From the NCBI RefSeq assembly GCF_000003195.3, contig NC_012874.2, positions 837,001 to 901,000 on the forward strand: 64,000 bases of DNA, written 5' to 3'. This DNA comes from Sorghum bicolor (Eukaryota > Streptophyta > Magnoliopsida > Poales > Poaceae). This document shows, one piece after another, positions 21,945 to 34,809 of the stretch. The notes beneath the pieces were generated by a model. The model made no database searches. It was not told the DNA's origin and worked only from the letters and a program-made list of their open reading frames with translations. How positions within the stretch are numbered: the stretch's first letter is position 1; the number at the start of each line of letters is the position of its first letter. The translations under genes were made by a program, and so were the position numbers.

Positions 21945-24900
21945 ATTTACGTAGTAGTATGATCCATCGACCTCTTCTACACCCTCTCGATACGGCCTGA
22001 CGACTGCACACCTACTACTATGGCTATCCAGAAACTAGATACCCCTAAGGTAGCCGGTTCTCCTTTTCTTTTATAGGGGGAAGTTAAAGTGTGTCTCCTA
22101 CTAAATTCACTCAAACTTGAGATATTTCGATTTTATAAGATTCTTAAAATAACTTATAATTTAGGATGAAAGGAGTAATTAATAATTTACTGCAAAATTC
22201 ATCGCCATCACATTTTTTTTAAAAGAAAAGGTATTTTGCACGTCTTTGATAACCTTTCTTTTAAGCCTTTTCACTTAGCAAGCTATTATTACTACTCAAA
22301 AAGCTAAGACATCAATATTATTATGTATATAAATTAGAGGTTGTTTTACTTTATTTCCATTACACATTATAGTCTTCGATCCGTTCGTTCCTTCGGTTAT
22401 TTTCAGACAGAGAGAATAATTGCATAATTCCCCTCTCTCTCTCTCTCCTAGTCTCATTTTTTAATCATACCCATTAGGGATGTTGTTGAGGATTCTTGAT
22501 GTCTAAATAAAGTTAAGCTCCGACATTTGTCTCCTTTCGAGTCTCCCAAAAGATGCATGAGTGGAGTTAGACTTCTCATCGCTTTCCACAACGCGTGTTG
22601 CAATATGTCTAAGATGTTTAATTTGTGCACCACTATACACTATTAAGAGCCTAGGGCTTCCAATAGTTATAGGAAGCCCTAGCCGAAACACCAGTTGATC
22701 CGACCAAACCAGCTAGTCACTCAGCAACCCGCCTTGGCCCATCCCAGCTCACCTACCTTGCCGGCCCATCCATCACAGTATATAAATTGGGCACCTCCAA
22801 ACCCTAATCACGAGATGCCCTCGTCCAGCCACCAGCCCACCACCGGCCATCCACCCCCACTTGCCTCGACCGCCGACCACCGGCGGCCCTCCCCACCCAC
22901 AGCGAGCGTCGTTGGCCCCCTTCCCTAGATCTGCGCTCCCTGGATATGACGACGTGGAGGCGACAACCTCTAGGACCTATTCTCAACCCGGCATACAACA
23001 AGATGGTTGCGGTGGCCGGGACACAAGCGGCGGCGCTGCACCTCCCCATGAGCGCACCCCTACCGCCCCTACGATGCCGCGGCGGTGTCCTTCCCAACCA
23101 CAGCGACACCCTTCCCACCCCTGGCGGCTCCCCACCATCCACAGCACGCCCCCATCATCCACGGTGAGATCCATAGAGGTGGCCACGGTAGCTGCCTCCC
23201 CACCATGGCATAATCCATGGAGGCAGCCACGACCATCCCCTACCCCGACGACAGTCCATGGAGGACCTCCCCACCATCCACCGACAAGATCCATCCACCC
23301 TAGTGGCTCCCTCTGACCCTAGTCGAGGCTCGACTGCGCGGTGGCGTAAGCCAACGGTACGCGGACCGCATGCATGCATTCGTGCGGGCCGCAGGGGTGT
23401 GTAGCTCTGGCCTCTCAGCGCACCTCCTCGCCATGGCACACAGCGGCATCCCAACACCCCCTCCATGGCTTGGTAAGCAGAGGCATGTGGGTCCTCCTGA
23501 GCAAGATCTGGTGAGCATCCACGCGAATCTCCGGCCAAGGGCGGCGTGGGTGATAGTTGAGGATTTTGCCTCACCTCTCCCAGCAGCGGTGACAGTCCCC
23601 AAACACCTGCGATGGTGCCTCCTCACAATTTCATATTCCTTTTTTCTTGTCAACATCCTCACAGCTAAGAGATTGATTATATTTTTTCTAATTTCGAAAT
23701 TAACTAATTTTATGAAATAAAAATAATTCTAGAGAATCTAGAATCACCATTTATATCACAAAATTAATCCGAAGCTTAGAAAATCCCTAGAAAAAAATCC
23801 TAGAAATGGATTAAAGGATGAGGAACTCAAACAAAGCATTTGGAGCTCATGAAAAGATTTTTTTTGGAACTTCGAATAAAAAAGATTAAGGTCAAGGGGA
23901 GTAGGAATTAAATTCTAGAAAAAACTAGAAAATTCTTATAGATAGAATATTTATCTTCTGAATGTATTTTAAAATATTTAGAATGTTTATCTTCTAAATG
24001 TATTTTAAAGGCGCCAGGGACCGCGGGTTAGATAAGAGAGAAAGAGAGGGACTCTTTAGCAAGATTGACCCCGAAGGGGTATCTTCTAATTTTGGCCGTT
24101 GATTCAAGATCCTACGGCCCAAATCTGCTAAGGATGATGGAGAGGGGTGACAACCGTCCGGCTACAGGGCACCGACGGCGGCGCCATTGCCGGAGAGCTT
24201 GGAGCCTCGTCGGAGTTGGTCGGGACGGCGTTCTAGTGCACCAAATTCAAATCCGAGAGCATGGGGAGCAAGAGAGGGACGCCGCGAACTCACCAAGACC
24301 AAGATAAAGGACGGGGACAGCTCGGAGAGGTGAGACCACGCGGTGTGGCGGCTCGATGCTCCTGCAGAGGGTTCGGCGAGGACTTAGGAGCAAAAGATCG
24401 TGCTAGAGTGTAAAAGGAAGGGCTAGGCATGTTCGTCACCTCAATCCGAAGCTGGGCACGGTATCGATTTTGTTGACACGGCCATGGACAGAAAGTTCCA
24501 CGGCGGCGGCAATTGAAACACCTCGGCGAGATCCGAGACGCGGTAGACCAGAGGCTAGGGCTCAGGCGAAGGCACGATGATGGGAAAAACGAGGGCGTGA
24601 AGAGGGAATGGGATTTTATAGGAGCTTGATGCGAGAGTTGGCAAGGAATCCCGGGAAGATCGGGATTGGGGATTCGCCTGTTAGCCAGAGACCGGCTTGG
24701 TCACAACGAGGAAGAAGGGGAGGGAGTCGCTGACCTAGGGGTCCCACCTGGCAGCGACTAAATGGCGCGCGGCCGGTTTGCCAGAGATGGGAGGTGGGAA
24801 GGCCAGCGCGCGTGCGGGCTCGCGCGTTCCTGGGCCACGCACTAGGCCGAGGCGAGGGGGAGACGGGAGGCGCGCCGTTGGGCCAGAGCCTGGGCCGCGC

Positions 24901-25899
24901 GTGGGGTGTGCTGGCCAACAGGCCGAGGGAAGAAAAGGAGAAGGGGAGGATGGGGTAGGCCTTCGGCCAAAATAGAGAGAGGGAGGTTTTCCCTTTTTTG
25001 TTTGTTTTCTTTTTGTTCCTTTTTATTTCAAAAATTTTTCAAAGCAGTTTTAAATCAATTTAAAATAATATTTTGACTTTAACCAAGTTCACACATTACA
25101 ATGAAAAGGAATGCTCCAAAATGAATGCACAAACAAGTTGCTAAACCTATGGTAAATTTTAATTAAATGAAAAAATATTATTTACCTATGTTTTATGAGC
25201 ACAAAAATTCATAATTAAATCATTTTAGCTCTATTTCCCGTAAAACAATTTTTAGGGTGTTACAAAGTTTCATCTCATGGAGAGGGTTTAACACGATAAT
25301 AAAGTTAATGTTTCTTCATCCAACTACTATTTTTTATGCAACGTTGGTGCAAAAATCTTTTTTACGCATCTTGACTATTTGATTCTATGCATCCAATCTG
25401 TAATCACATGCCATGATTCAAATTTTAAATTTATGAATTTTAATTTTTTTAAAGAAAATATTCACAATGGGTCTTGAAGCATGCACAAAAATGTGAGGAG
25501 TTCAATGGTAAAAATCGTTTTTGAATCGGATGCTTTATTTAAGAATATATTATCGTGAAAAATGGAAGAAATTAGATTGGTGCATATGTGTGTCAGCCTG
25601 TGTCAAGTGTTGTCAAGTGGAACATCCAGCTCGTAGATAGGTTTTTATGCGATAACACATTAATTTTAATTCATACAACCACAAGATTTTATGAATTATT
25701 GTGATAAAAATCTTTCTGTGCAGTCTGATATTAGATTTTATGCGTCTAATTGATTAGGTCCTGAAAGGGTCCTCCACCTATGCGCGCGTTAGCTTCGTAG
25801 ACATTCTCAAACCGATAAATAAGTATGAATACATACATAATGTAGTTTATTGAAAGATGAGAGTAATTACTCCCGGTATGCATGCATTATTGTCTCTTA

Positions 25900-25902
<3 letters not shown>

Positions 25903-25950
<48 letters not shown>
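25903..25950. repeat. (TA)n(CA)n microsatellite
   Basis: About 19 TA units followed by about five CA units. The copy A equivalent at 6327-6350 is shorter. Confidence 0.9.
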
Positions 25951-25951
<1 letters not shown>

Positions 25952-27093
25952 GTGCACGCCACACCAATCGGCCGATCGAGAGAGGGATCCAAAACACATA
26001 TTCCTACTGCATGTCGTCAGCATGCATGCATGGGAGGTGCGCGCGCGCAGCAAGGAATAATAATAATGATGATGTACGTAATAATGTAAAAAGCTAGCTA
26101 GCAGGCGGCCGTCTCGATGGATTGATGGGTCGTCGATCTCAGTCGTCTCTCCATGCATGCATCCATAGCTAGACCGACGTACAAGACTAGATCAAGAGAG
26201 AAGGAAGCTAAGGGAGCTTAGCTAGTAGCCGATCGAGAGATCTAGTAGTTCTAGCAGAGCTCGATCGCTGCTGGCCGGCCGGGACCATGCTCTGTATGCA
26301 AGCGGCATCCCGATCGATCAGCCTTCCTCTTTTTCTCCATCTCCCTGCTGCAGCTAGAGCTAGAGGGAGGAGGAGGAATATCGATCGATCGATCAATCGA
26401 TATGCCCGCATATACTGTATAAACGCATGATCGATTGATCATCACTAGCCAGCCAGCCAGCACAGTACAGCAGGACCATGCATACGTTTGCCCGGCCGGG
26501 ACTGAGGGAGAGGCCTAGCTTTGTTTAGATCAAAAACGATTTAGGTATTGCATGTATCACTTTCGTTTGTATTTGGTAATTAGCGTCTAATCATAAATTA
26601 ACTAGGCTTAAAAGATTTAATCTATATAATGCTTCATGCATGTGTCGCAATATTCGATGTACCGGAAAATCTTGAAAAAGTTTTTGATTTCGAGGGTGAA
26701 CTGAACAAGGCCAATGATGAAGAATATACTTAGCTAATACATAGTACGTACTATACACACTACATATTACGATCCTATATCCTATCTACTTGATGCATAT
26801 ATATGATGTGTTCCTCAATAGCTCTGCTGTCTCTCGTTGCATTGCATTGGTCTTCAACATGGCGCTGAATCGAAAAGATTCGGATCCGAGCTAGGGTTTG
26901 GGAGTAATAGCTAGAGCGAGCTCTGCCAGCCAGCTGCACATTGTCTCGATTGACCGACCGATCAGTCCCTTCATCCATGCAAGATGGGCATGCTGCTGTC
27001 TGCTGCAGCTACAGCCTACGGCTAGGGGGATCGGATCACTAGCTAGCTAGCTAGTACGTGCCTGCAGCCAGCACTAGATAGAGGGAGAGAAAG

Positions 27094-27299
27094 TGTTAGG
27101 AGATATAATTTTACACGAGATAAACCTTTGGTTGGTGCGGCAAGGACTCCTATATTAGGATAGTTAAACATAGAATCTTTGTAATTTCTAATTCAGGAGT
27201 CCTAGCCTAAATCACATATATCTGTAATATTGGTTCTATATAAACACGGACCCTATGGTGAGCCAAGTTAGGCAACCATAGTTACTCCATATTCTTTCA
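27094..27299 (+). repeat. Copia 5' LTR
   Basis: TGTTAGGAG...ATTCTTTCA. A TATATAAAC promoter-like word lies near 27236. It differs from the 3' LTR at two positions (ATTTTACAC/ATTGTACAC and TAATATTGG/TAACATTGG). Confidence 0.95.
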
Positions 27300-27313
27300 T
27301 GGTAATCAGAGCC
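27300..27313 (+). promoter_or_regulatory. Primer binding site
   Basis: TGGTAATCAGAGCC directly follows the 5' LTR. This is the initiator-Met tRNA site used by most plant Copia elements, TGGTATCAGAGC, with one extra A. Confidence 0.75.
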
Positions 27314-27460
27314 TCCTCTTCCTAAAACAGATCCACAAATAAATCTCGTCGACATCCTATCGCAACAAGAGGGCCGCGACGCTCTGCGATCGTGACGCCC
27401 CTCCTCGCGATGTGAAGACCTACGACCGCCGATCGTGACGGTCTTCCTGTTGCAGTCAAG

Positions 27461-30400
27461 ATGGCGTCGTCCTCCTCGCATCACGACGCAAGATCAGCCT
27501 TCAGACACCCGGTGTCGGACAAACTGACCCGGAACAACTTCGTTCTATGGAAGACCCAGTTCCTCCCGGCTGTTCGTGGTGCCAAGGCGCTAGGCATCTT
27601 GGAAGGTACCACACCTGAACCGCCGCAGGAACTGGAAGCTGACGTCGACGGCAAGAAAAAGAAGATTCCCAATCCGGAGCATGACTCATGGGTTGAAAAA
27701 GATCAGCAGCTACTTGGCTATCTGGTTAACTCGGTCTCCAAGGAGGTCCTAGCCGGAATTACGACTGCAACGACCTCTGCCCAAGCATGGAAGGCACTAG
27801 GGGTTATGTTTGCAGCACAATCACGAGCGCGAGTTACTAATCTGCGCATGCAATTGGCCACCGTCAAGAAGGGAGACCTCACAACGGTGGAATACTTCAA
27901 CAAAATTCAGAACATCAAAGACGAACTTGCTTCAGCCGGCGTCACCATTAATGATGATGAGGTTGTTGCTCATATGCTTAATGGATTAGATTTTGATTAT
28001 CATCCGTTTGTGTCCTCTATGATGGGTCGTTCAGGAGATCTCTCGCTCTCTGAACTTTATTCCCTTTTGATGGAATATGACCTTCGGCTGGAGATGTATC
28101 AAGGAGCAGAACAACACCAGTCCTCGGCCAATGTGGCATCCCGAGGACGTGGGAACCGTGGGCGCTCTGGAGGTCGTCGTGGTGGCGGCAGATCCAATCT
28201 AGGGCGTCCAGGACAGAGCAATCAGAACTTCAGCAAACAAGGCAAAAATCAGCAAAGCAACCAGAAACAGCCGTGTCAAATTTGTAGGAAGGATAATCAT
28301 GAAGCCAAGCAGTGCTACTTCCGCTACGAAGAAGATGATCAATACCGTGGCAGGCCTTCTGCAGCTTATGGTATTGACACAAATTGGTATGCTGATAGTG
28401 GGGCTACAAATCATGTGACTGGCGAATTGGAAAAACTCTCAGTCCGAGATCGGTATAATGGGAGTGATCAAGTCCATACTGCTAACGGTACAGGTATGCA
28501 AATTAGTAATGTTGGTCATACAATTGTTCATACCCCTACCAGCAATCTTTTTCTCAATAATATTCTTCATGTTCCAAATGCAACCAAGAGTCTCGCTTCC
28601 GTTCATAAATTGGCCAAAGATAATAATGCCTATCTTAAATTTCATCCGGATTTTTTTGTTATCAAGGACAAGGACACGAAGAAGATTCTGTACCGCGGTA
28701 GATGTCAAGGTGGCCTCTATCCTCTTTCATCTGGCACGTCTTCCCAAGGACAGAGGCCGAATCCAGAAGCTCTTGCTGCCCATATGCCATCTACATCTCT
28801 TTGGCATAGTCGTCTTGGTCATCCTGCTATCCCCATAGTTCAGAAGATTATCAGTTCAAATAGTTTGCCGTGTGCTAGTGATAAAAGTGTGGAGTCAGTT
28901 TGTGATTCGTGTCAGCGGGCCAAGAGCCGTCAGCTTCCCTATCCAGTGTCTAATAAAATTTCTAGTTCTCCTCTTGAGTTAATTTACTCTGATGTGTGGG
29001 GACCTGCTCCTACCTCTGTTGGACGTCATAACTACTATGTTAGCTTCATCGATGACTACTCCAAATTTACCTGGATTTATCTTCTTAGACACAAATATGA
29101 AGTTTTTAAGGTTTTCCAAGACTTTCAGCAACTAGTAGAGCGAAAATTTTCTAGAAAAATTCTATGCATTCAATCTGATTGGGGTGGAGAATATGAAAAA
29201 CTCAACTCCTTCAAGAAAATTGGTATTAGCCACCGCGTCTCTTGTCCTCATGCTCATCAACAAAACGGCGCTGCTGAGCGCAAGCATCGTCACATAGTAG
29301 AGGTTGGCCTTGCTCTCCTTGCAAATGCATCTATGCCCTTGAAATTTTGGGATCAAGCTTTCCTCACTGCTACATACCTTATTAATCTTCTCCCGAGCAA
29401 GGTCGTTAATTTTGAGGTCCCTATTATTCGACTTCTTGGTGAGACGCCTGACTATTCCAACTTGCGCGTGTTTGGTTGTGCCTGTTGGCCTAATCTTAGA
29501 CCATACAATTCGCGCAAATTATCTTTTCGCTCTACGCAATGTGCTTTCCTCGGCTATAGTTCCATGCACAAAGGTTTTAAGTGCCTTGATATATCCACTG
29601 GCCGCATCTACATATCACGTGATGTAGTCTTTGATGAAGCTGTTTTTCCCTTTGCTGCCCTTCACTCAAATGCTGGTGCTCTTCTTCAAAAAGAAATTAT
29701 TTTGCTCCCTCCGTCTCTTCGCAATCCAGGGGATGACAATTGCTATGACTTCAACAGTACTAATGCTACTAATGTGCCTGATGCTTCTACTGTGCCACAG
29801 GAAAATTCTAGTGCTTCATCTTCAGAATGTCTTCCGCAGTTTTGTTTTCCAGCTCCTTCGGGTCTTCCTGGTACAGCACATCAAATTCATGCAGATCCGG
29901 GCATGGTTTCCATGTCCGGTTCACCTGCGTAGGGGGGGGGGCTCGGGATCACCGGCAATAGAGGCAACAGAAGAATCCGTGCCTGGCACTCATGAAAACT
30001 CCCGCTCGATGACCTTACCGACAGATGATCAGGCAGTTGTTCCAGTTCCGGAGGATCAGCCCAGATCCTCTATGTCTCTCGGATTCAGTCAATCAATGCC
30101 TGTTTCAGATGAGACCGAGCCCTCTGGTGCCCCTTCGGCGCTGCCGTCTGCACCTGAGCCTCAACGACCAAAGACTCGCCTGCAAAGTGGGATTGTGAAG
30201 CCCAAACGTATGTACGACGGTATGATTCGCTACAGTTTTTTTAGTACGACTGGAGAACCAAATTCAGTTCAAGAAGCTTTAGCTAATTCTAAATGGAAAC
30301 AAGCAATGGAAGCAGAATTTGATGCACTCAAGAAAAATAAAACTTGGCGTCTAGTGCCAAGTAAATCAGGACAGAATATAATAGATTGCAAGTGGGTGTA

Positions 30401-31777
30401 TAAAATTAAACGAAAGGCCGATGGAAGTATTGACAGATATAAAGCTCGTTTGGTAGCAAAAGGGTTTAAGCAGAGATATGGCATTGACTATGAAGACACT
30501 TTTAGTCCAGTTGTCAAGATTGCAACTGTGCGGCTGGTACTTTCAATTGCTGTTTCAAGGGGATGGTGTCTAAAACAACTAGATGTGCAGAATGCGTTTC
30601 TTCATGGCGTTCTGGAAGAGGAAGTATATATGAAACAACCACCTGGATTTGAAAGTGACGAGACTCCTCATTATGTGTGCAAACTGGATAAAGCTATTTA
30701 TGGGCTTAAACAGGCGCCTAGAGCCTGGTACTCCAGGTTAAGCAATAAATTAATTTCTCTTGGCTTTGTGGCGTCTAAATCAGATACATCTTTGTTTATT
30801 TATAACAGAGGTGGTATAATGATCTACATTCTCATTTATGTTGATGACATTATTGTTACAAGCAATGATCCTAAAGCGGTAACAGCTCTCCTTGCTGACC
30901 TTCGTGAAGATTTTGCCTTAAAAGATCTTGGGATGCTTCATTACTTTCTGGGCATTGAAGTCAAAGAAGAGCAAGGGGGTATTACTCTCTCCCAAGGAAA
31001 ATATGCACAAGATTTATTGAAACGTGTTGGTATGGCCGATTGCAAGCCATGTACTACTCCCCTCTCGGCTTCAGAAAAGCTATCAAGCTATGAAGGTACA
31101 CCGCTAAGTTCAGAAGATGGTACTCGTTATAGAAGTGTTGTGGGTGCACTCCAATATCTAACCATCACCCGGCCGGATTTATCATATGCTGTAAATCGGG
31201 TTTGTCAATTTCTACATGCTCCAACTACTATACATTGGACTGCTGTGAAAAGGATACTAAGATATATAAGGTATACGATCAAAATGGGTTTGCATATCCA
31301 TAAGGCAGCGGTTCCTTCTCTCAGTGCTTTCTCAGATGCGGACTGGGCAGGTGACGTGGATGATAGGCGCTCTACAGGAGGATTTGCGGTCCCAATTTAA
31401 TTTCATGGAGTGCAAGGAAACAACCTACAGTTTCTCGGTCCAGTACTGAAGCAGAGTATAAAGCCATGGCAAATGCAACAGCAGAGTTGATTTGGCTTGA
31501 ACAGTTGCTAACTGAGCTTGGTATTAAGCTGCGTCGACCTGCAATTTTATGGTGTGATAACTTGGGTGCAACTTATTTATCTGCTAATCCAGTTTTTCAT
31601 GCCAGAGCTAAACATATAGAGATTGATTTTCACTTTGTCAGAGAACGAGTTTTGAGAAAACAATTGCAGGTTCGGTTTATATCTACAAGAGATCAGTTAG
31701 CAGATGGGTTCACTAAGGCGCTTCCTGTAGCTAAGCTAAGAGATTTTGTACACAATCTCAATCTTACAAGTGGCTGA
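27461..31777 (+). pseudogene. Copia gag-pol polyprotein, two frameshifts
   Basis: The first open part (27461-29932, 823 aa) holds gag (about 1-230), a CCHC knuckle (CQICRKDNHEAKQC, about 272), the protease motif DSGA (about 311), the integrase zinc region (HSRLGH) and the D,D,E residues at about 510, 572 and 606. A stop at 29930, followed by a run of about ten G, breaks the frame. The next frame carries reverse transcriptase with [11 protein letters not shown] and YVDD (30837-30848), then RNase H with SDADWAGD. This frame ends at 31400, where a small deletion removes a few residues after GGFAV. The RNase H tail resumes in another frame (about 31403-31777). All catalytic motifs are recognisable, but a single polyprotein cannot be made from this copy. 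Confidence 0.93.
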
Positions 31778-31786
31778 AAGTTTCGA

Positions 31787-31797
31787 TTGAGAGGGGG
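31787..31797 (+). promoter_or_regulatory. Polypurine tract
   Basis: TTGAGAGGGGG lies immediately before the 3' LTR, the usual plus-strand priming site. Confidence 0.8.
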
Positions 31798-32003
31798 TGT
31801 TAGGAGATATAATTGTACACGAGATAAACCTTTGGTTGGTGCGGCAAGGACTCCTATATTAGGATAGTTAAACATAGAATCTTTGTAATTTCTAATTCAG
31901 GAGTCCTAGCCTAAATCACATATATCTGTAACATTGGTTCTATATAAACACGGACCCTATGGTGAGCCAAGTTAGGCAACCATAGTTACTCCATATTCTT
32001 TCA
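31798..32003 (+). repeat. Copia 3' LTR
   Basis: 206 bp, same length as the 5' LTR, with two base differences. It is followed directly by the GAAAG target duplication. Confidence 0.95.
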
Positions 32004-32318
32004 GAAAGAAGAAGAAGAAGAAGCACCAGCAGCTAGGTAGCTACTATTACTACAGTACTCCTCCCTCGTCCTAGTAGCTTCTGACTCGATCGCGACTGAA
32101 GATCGATGATAATTGACCCACAGCAGCAAGACGACGACGGACGCAGCAGCACTTGAGAGCTACTTGCTACGTAGGCGCAAGCTAGCTAGCAGCTGGTGTT
32201 GGTATTTCTCTGTGGGTGTACCTAGAACCCGACAGAAAAAAAGTCATAATTTTCTTGTCGGTTTGGCTAGCACCAGTAGGAGAATCTTAGTTTCTAGTAG
32301 AGTGTCGAGTGATCGCTG

Positions 32319-32400
32319 ATGTTCCTGACGGCGAAATCGCCATACTCGGGCGAGAGCACCACCTTGTCCACGCTCTGAGTGCTCCAGCGTGCACATTGGA
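32319..32400 (-). pseudogene. BTB gene fragment (relic B)
   Basis: The same relic as at 11355-11455, reading SPEYGDFAVRN on the minus strand, but about 20 bp shorter at its low-coordinate side. It lies upstream of PMEI B. Confidence 0.7.
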
Positions 32401-32722
32401 GTCGCAGCCGCGCCCACAGGAATGGTGTACTCCGATCCGGCCAAATCGAGAAGACGATGATCATTAACCTCTCATTCACACACACGCATGCATCCCCAAA
32501 ATGGCACTTGATCGATGAGATGAACTAACTAAAAGACACTTAAGTGCATTAATTGTGAGGTAGTCCAGATATTCATGAGATCGATCGTTCTCCATGGATG
32601 CATGCAATGCAAGGAGAGCCAACAAAGGCATATCCTAATTAAGCCAAGCCTGCAAAAATAGACGTACGGTGCTGACTTAATTACCTAATAATAATATATA
32701 AGTAAGGTCCGAAGAAGGAAGG

Positions 32723-32739
32723 TATATATATATATATAT
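32723..32739 (+). promoter_or_regulatory. TATA region of PMEI B
   Basis: TATATATA run in the same position and context as in copy A, about 95 bp upstream of the ATG. Confidence 0.5.
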
Positions 32740-32831
32740 GCTCTCATTCATAAAGAATTCATCATCATTATTCCCTCCAATATAATTAACCAACAACACG
32801 ATCGAGTAGCTAGCTAGCCACCCACCGTACC

Positions 32832-33455
32832 ATGGCTTCTTCTTCCTCCTCCAATCATAGCTTCCTGCTGCTGCTTTTATTCCCTCTCCTGCTGGTGCTG
32901 CTCCTCTCCACAACGGTCGTCGCCGCCGATTCTACAGCTACAGCAGAAAAGTACCAGAAGTGGTGCCAAGTAGCATCAGATTCTCCGTCGTGCGTCAAGG
33001 TGATTGAGTCCATCCCAGGAATCCAGGAGGTCGATTACAATAACGCCGGCAAGGTCGCCGACTTGTGCTTGCATTTTGCTGCCAATAAGACAAAGGAGGC
33101 CAAGGGAGCTGCTGACACCTTGCTTGCCGCAGAAAAAGGCAAGCCTGCTTCCGGTTGCCTCAAGGCCTGCGCCACCAACATCAAATCAATGGCCGAGGTA
33201 TTGGTCAATCTTCCTGCTGGGCAGGACGACATGAACGCCTATCAAACCTATAAGGAGGTCAGAGCCAAGTTCAAAAACGAGAAACCACCAGCCTGCGAGA
33301 AGGACTGCTGGAACAAGACGTCATCGTCGTCATCTTCAGCCGCCGACATCGTGGACAAGTTCCATGATATCTGGAATGTGGCCAAAGTTGGGAATATGCA
33401 GATTAATTATATCTTTCCTTGGCCAGATAGCGACGACGACGATAACATCCTTTAA
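32832..33455 (+). CDS. Invertase/PME inhibitor-type protein (PMEI B)
   Basis: A single exon, 207 aa, with the same protein sequence as PMEI A at every residue. Signal peptide about 1-32, cysteines at 45, 54, 79, 109, 113, 155 and 159, acidic tail. By my comparison the two genes differ at seven coding bases, all silent: Thr ACG/ACA, Lys AAA/AAG, Lys AAG/AAA, Leu CTC/CTT, Cys TGT/TGC, Ser TCA/TCG and Ala GCT/GCC. Its upstream region is intact except that the Copia element now sits about 830 bp before the start, which may alter its expression. Target (PME or invertase) is not decided by sequence. Confidence 0.85.
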   Translation: MASSSSSNHSFLLLLLFPLLLVLLLSTTVVAADSTATAEKYQKWCQVASDSPSCVKVIESIPGIQEVDYNNAGKVADLCLHFAANKTKEAKGAADTLLAAEKGKPASGCLKACATNIKSMAEVLVNLPAGQDDMNAYQTYKEVRAKFKNEKPPACEKDCWNKTSSSSSSAADIVDKFHDIWNVAKVGNMQINYIFPWPDSDDDDNIL

Positions 33456-34809
33456 TTTAATTTAGGTACGTCTGCAGGGCATGTACGTACGATATATGAC
33501 CATGCATGGTGTGCCATGTGAGACCATGCATCACATTACTAGCTATTATTTGTATGCTTTAATTTCTTCTTTTTATTTTGTTTGATTTGAAGGCATGCAT
33601 GGTCGATCTTGGCCACGCACCCAATCTTTGGCATGTTATTGTAAAATGGTAATAAGTTGTGCTATTTCTTGCAACAATGTGTGTTATATATGTTTAATGT
33701 TGTATTTATATCTATTGCAACGTTAAGGGGACATATATATAATTAATATTAACTACACGCACCATCTCCGAGTCTCCTCCAGATTGTTTAAGATTTCAAC
33801 GCTCGCTTCTGTGTCAATACGAGAACAATCAAGGCTTCCTACGTGAAGTATCGAAGCTTTATATAGAATGCAACAATATATATAATAGGCTCTTTAACGA
33901 CTAACATATATATGTCAACATTTAGATGCATCCTATTGGCACCCTAAGATTTCCGATTGCATGGCATTTCTCAACATTGTATACCTTTTCCTTCCCGTCA
34001 CATTATTGTGTGAACGTTTTTTTGTCTCCATGTGTATCTTGGGCTGTGAATAGAAAACACTAAATCAAAATAAACTATATGTTATGATTATTTTTATAAA
34101 ACTTGCAAGATTTATTTATTTTGTTATCAATTTAAAAGAGTGAAAATATGGGTTCATGTAAGTGATTTGTTGCATTCATGCCGATTCCATCTAGGTGCAA
34201 AATGTTTTAAAATACATTTAGAAGATAAATATTCTATATCTAAGAATTTTCTAGTTTTTTCTAGAATTTAATTCTTACTCCCCTTGACCTTAATCTTTTT
34301 TATTCGAAGTTCCAAAAAAATCTTTTCATGAGCTCCAAATGCTTTGTTTGAGTTCCTCATCCTTTAATCCATTTCTAGGATTTTTTTTTCTAGGGATTTT
34401 CTAAGCTTCGGATTAATTTCGTGATATAAATGGTGATTCTAGATTCTCTAGAATTATTTTTATTTCATGAAATTAGTTAATTTCGAAATTAGAAAAACTC
34501 TAAGCGCAAAGTTTCATCGACCCATGAAGCTCATGTGCAATAATCCTAAAGATAATGGGATTAATCGATCCATTGGTCTGCATCAATATAGACCTTTTGG
34601 CGGAGGTAGACGCTTTGCCCATCTCGGTTAACACATTTCGCCCATCTGAGAAAAGATTTCTTTAGTTGTGATCGTGTCGATTGCTAAGTGTTGTTACATT
34701 ATCTAGCTGTGACGATTAATTACAATGACAGCACCAATATCGTTTACATGTCTGAAACCACCATGTTTATCACTGAGTGAAAAAGCACAATGAGATTAAC
34801 ATTCACTTT
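33456..34809. other. 3' flank of PMEI B to duplication edge
   Basis: Colinear with 12516-14610 apart from the solo LTR missing here. The unoccupied LTR target ATCCA is at 34367-34371. No additional gene. Confidence 0.6.

Larger units (their letters stand above)
27094..32003 (+). mobile_element. Ty1/Copia LTR retrotransposon
   Basis: 4910 bp with 206-bp LTRs (27094-27299 and 31798-32003) that differ at only two sites, and GAAAG target duplications (27089-27093, 32004-32008). Domain order gag, protease, integrase, reverse transcriptase, RNase H places it in Ty1/Copia. The very short LTRs and the gag style suggest the Ale/Retrofit (Hopscotch-like) lineage, which I hold loosely. The empty site is at about 11046-11050 in copy A, so insertion followed the duplication. 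Confidence 0.97.
21951..34809. repeat. Recent segmental duplication, copy B
   Basis: Counterpart of 2379-14610. It includes the GC-rich repeat (22909-23684), the LTR-like remnant (about 23979-25261), unit X (25265-25980) with a longer (TA)n(CA)n run at 25903-25950, a MITE (26512-26712) and PMEI B. It lacks the left inverted-repeat arm, the Stowaway elements and the solo LTR of copy A. The Copia element is unique to it. Confidence 0.9.
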
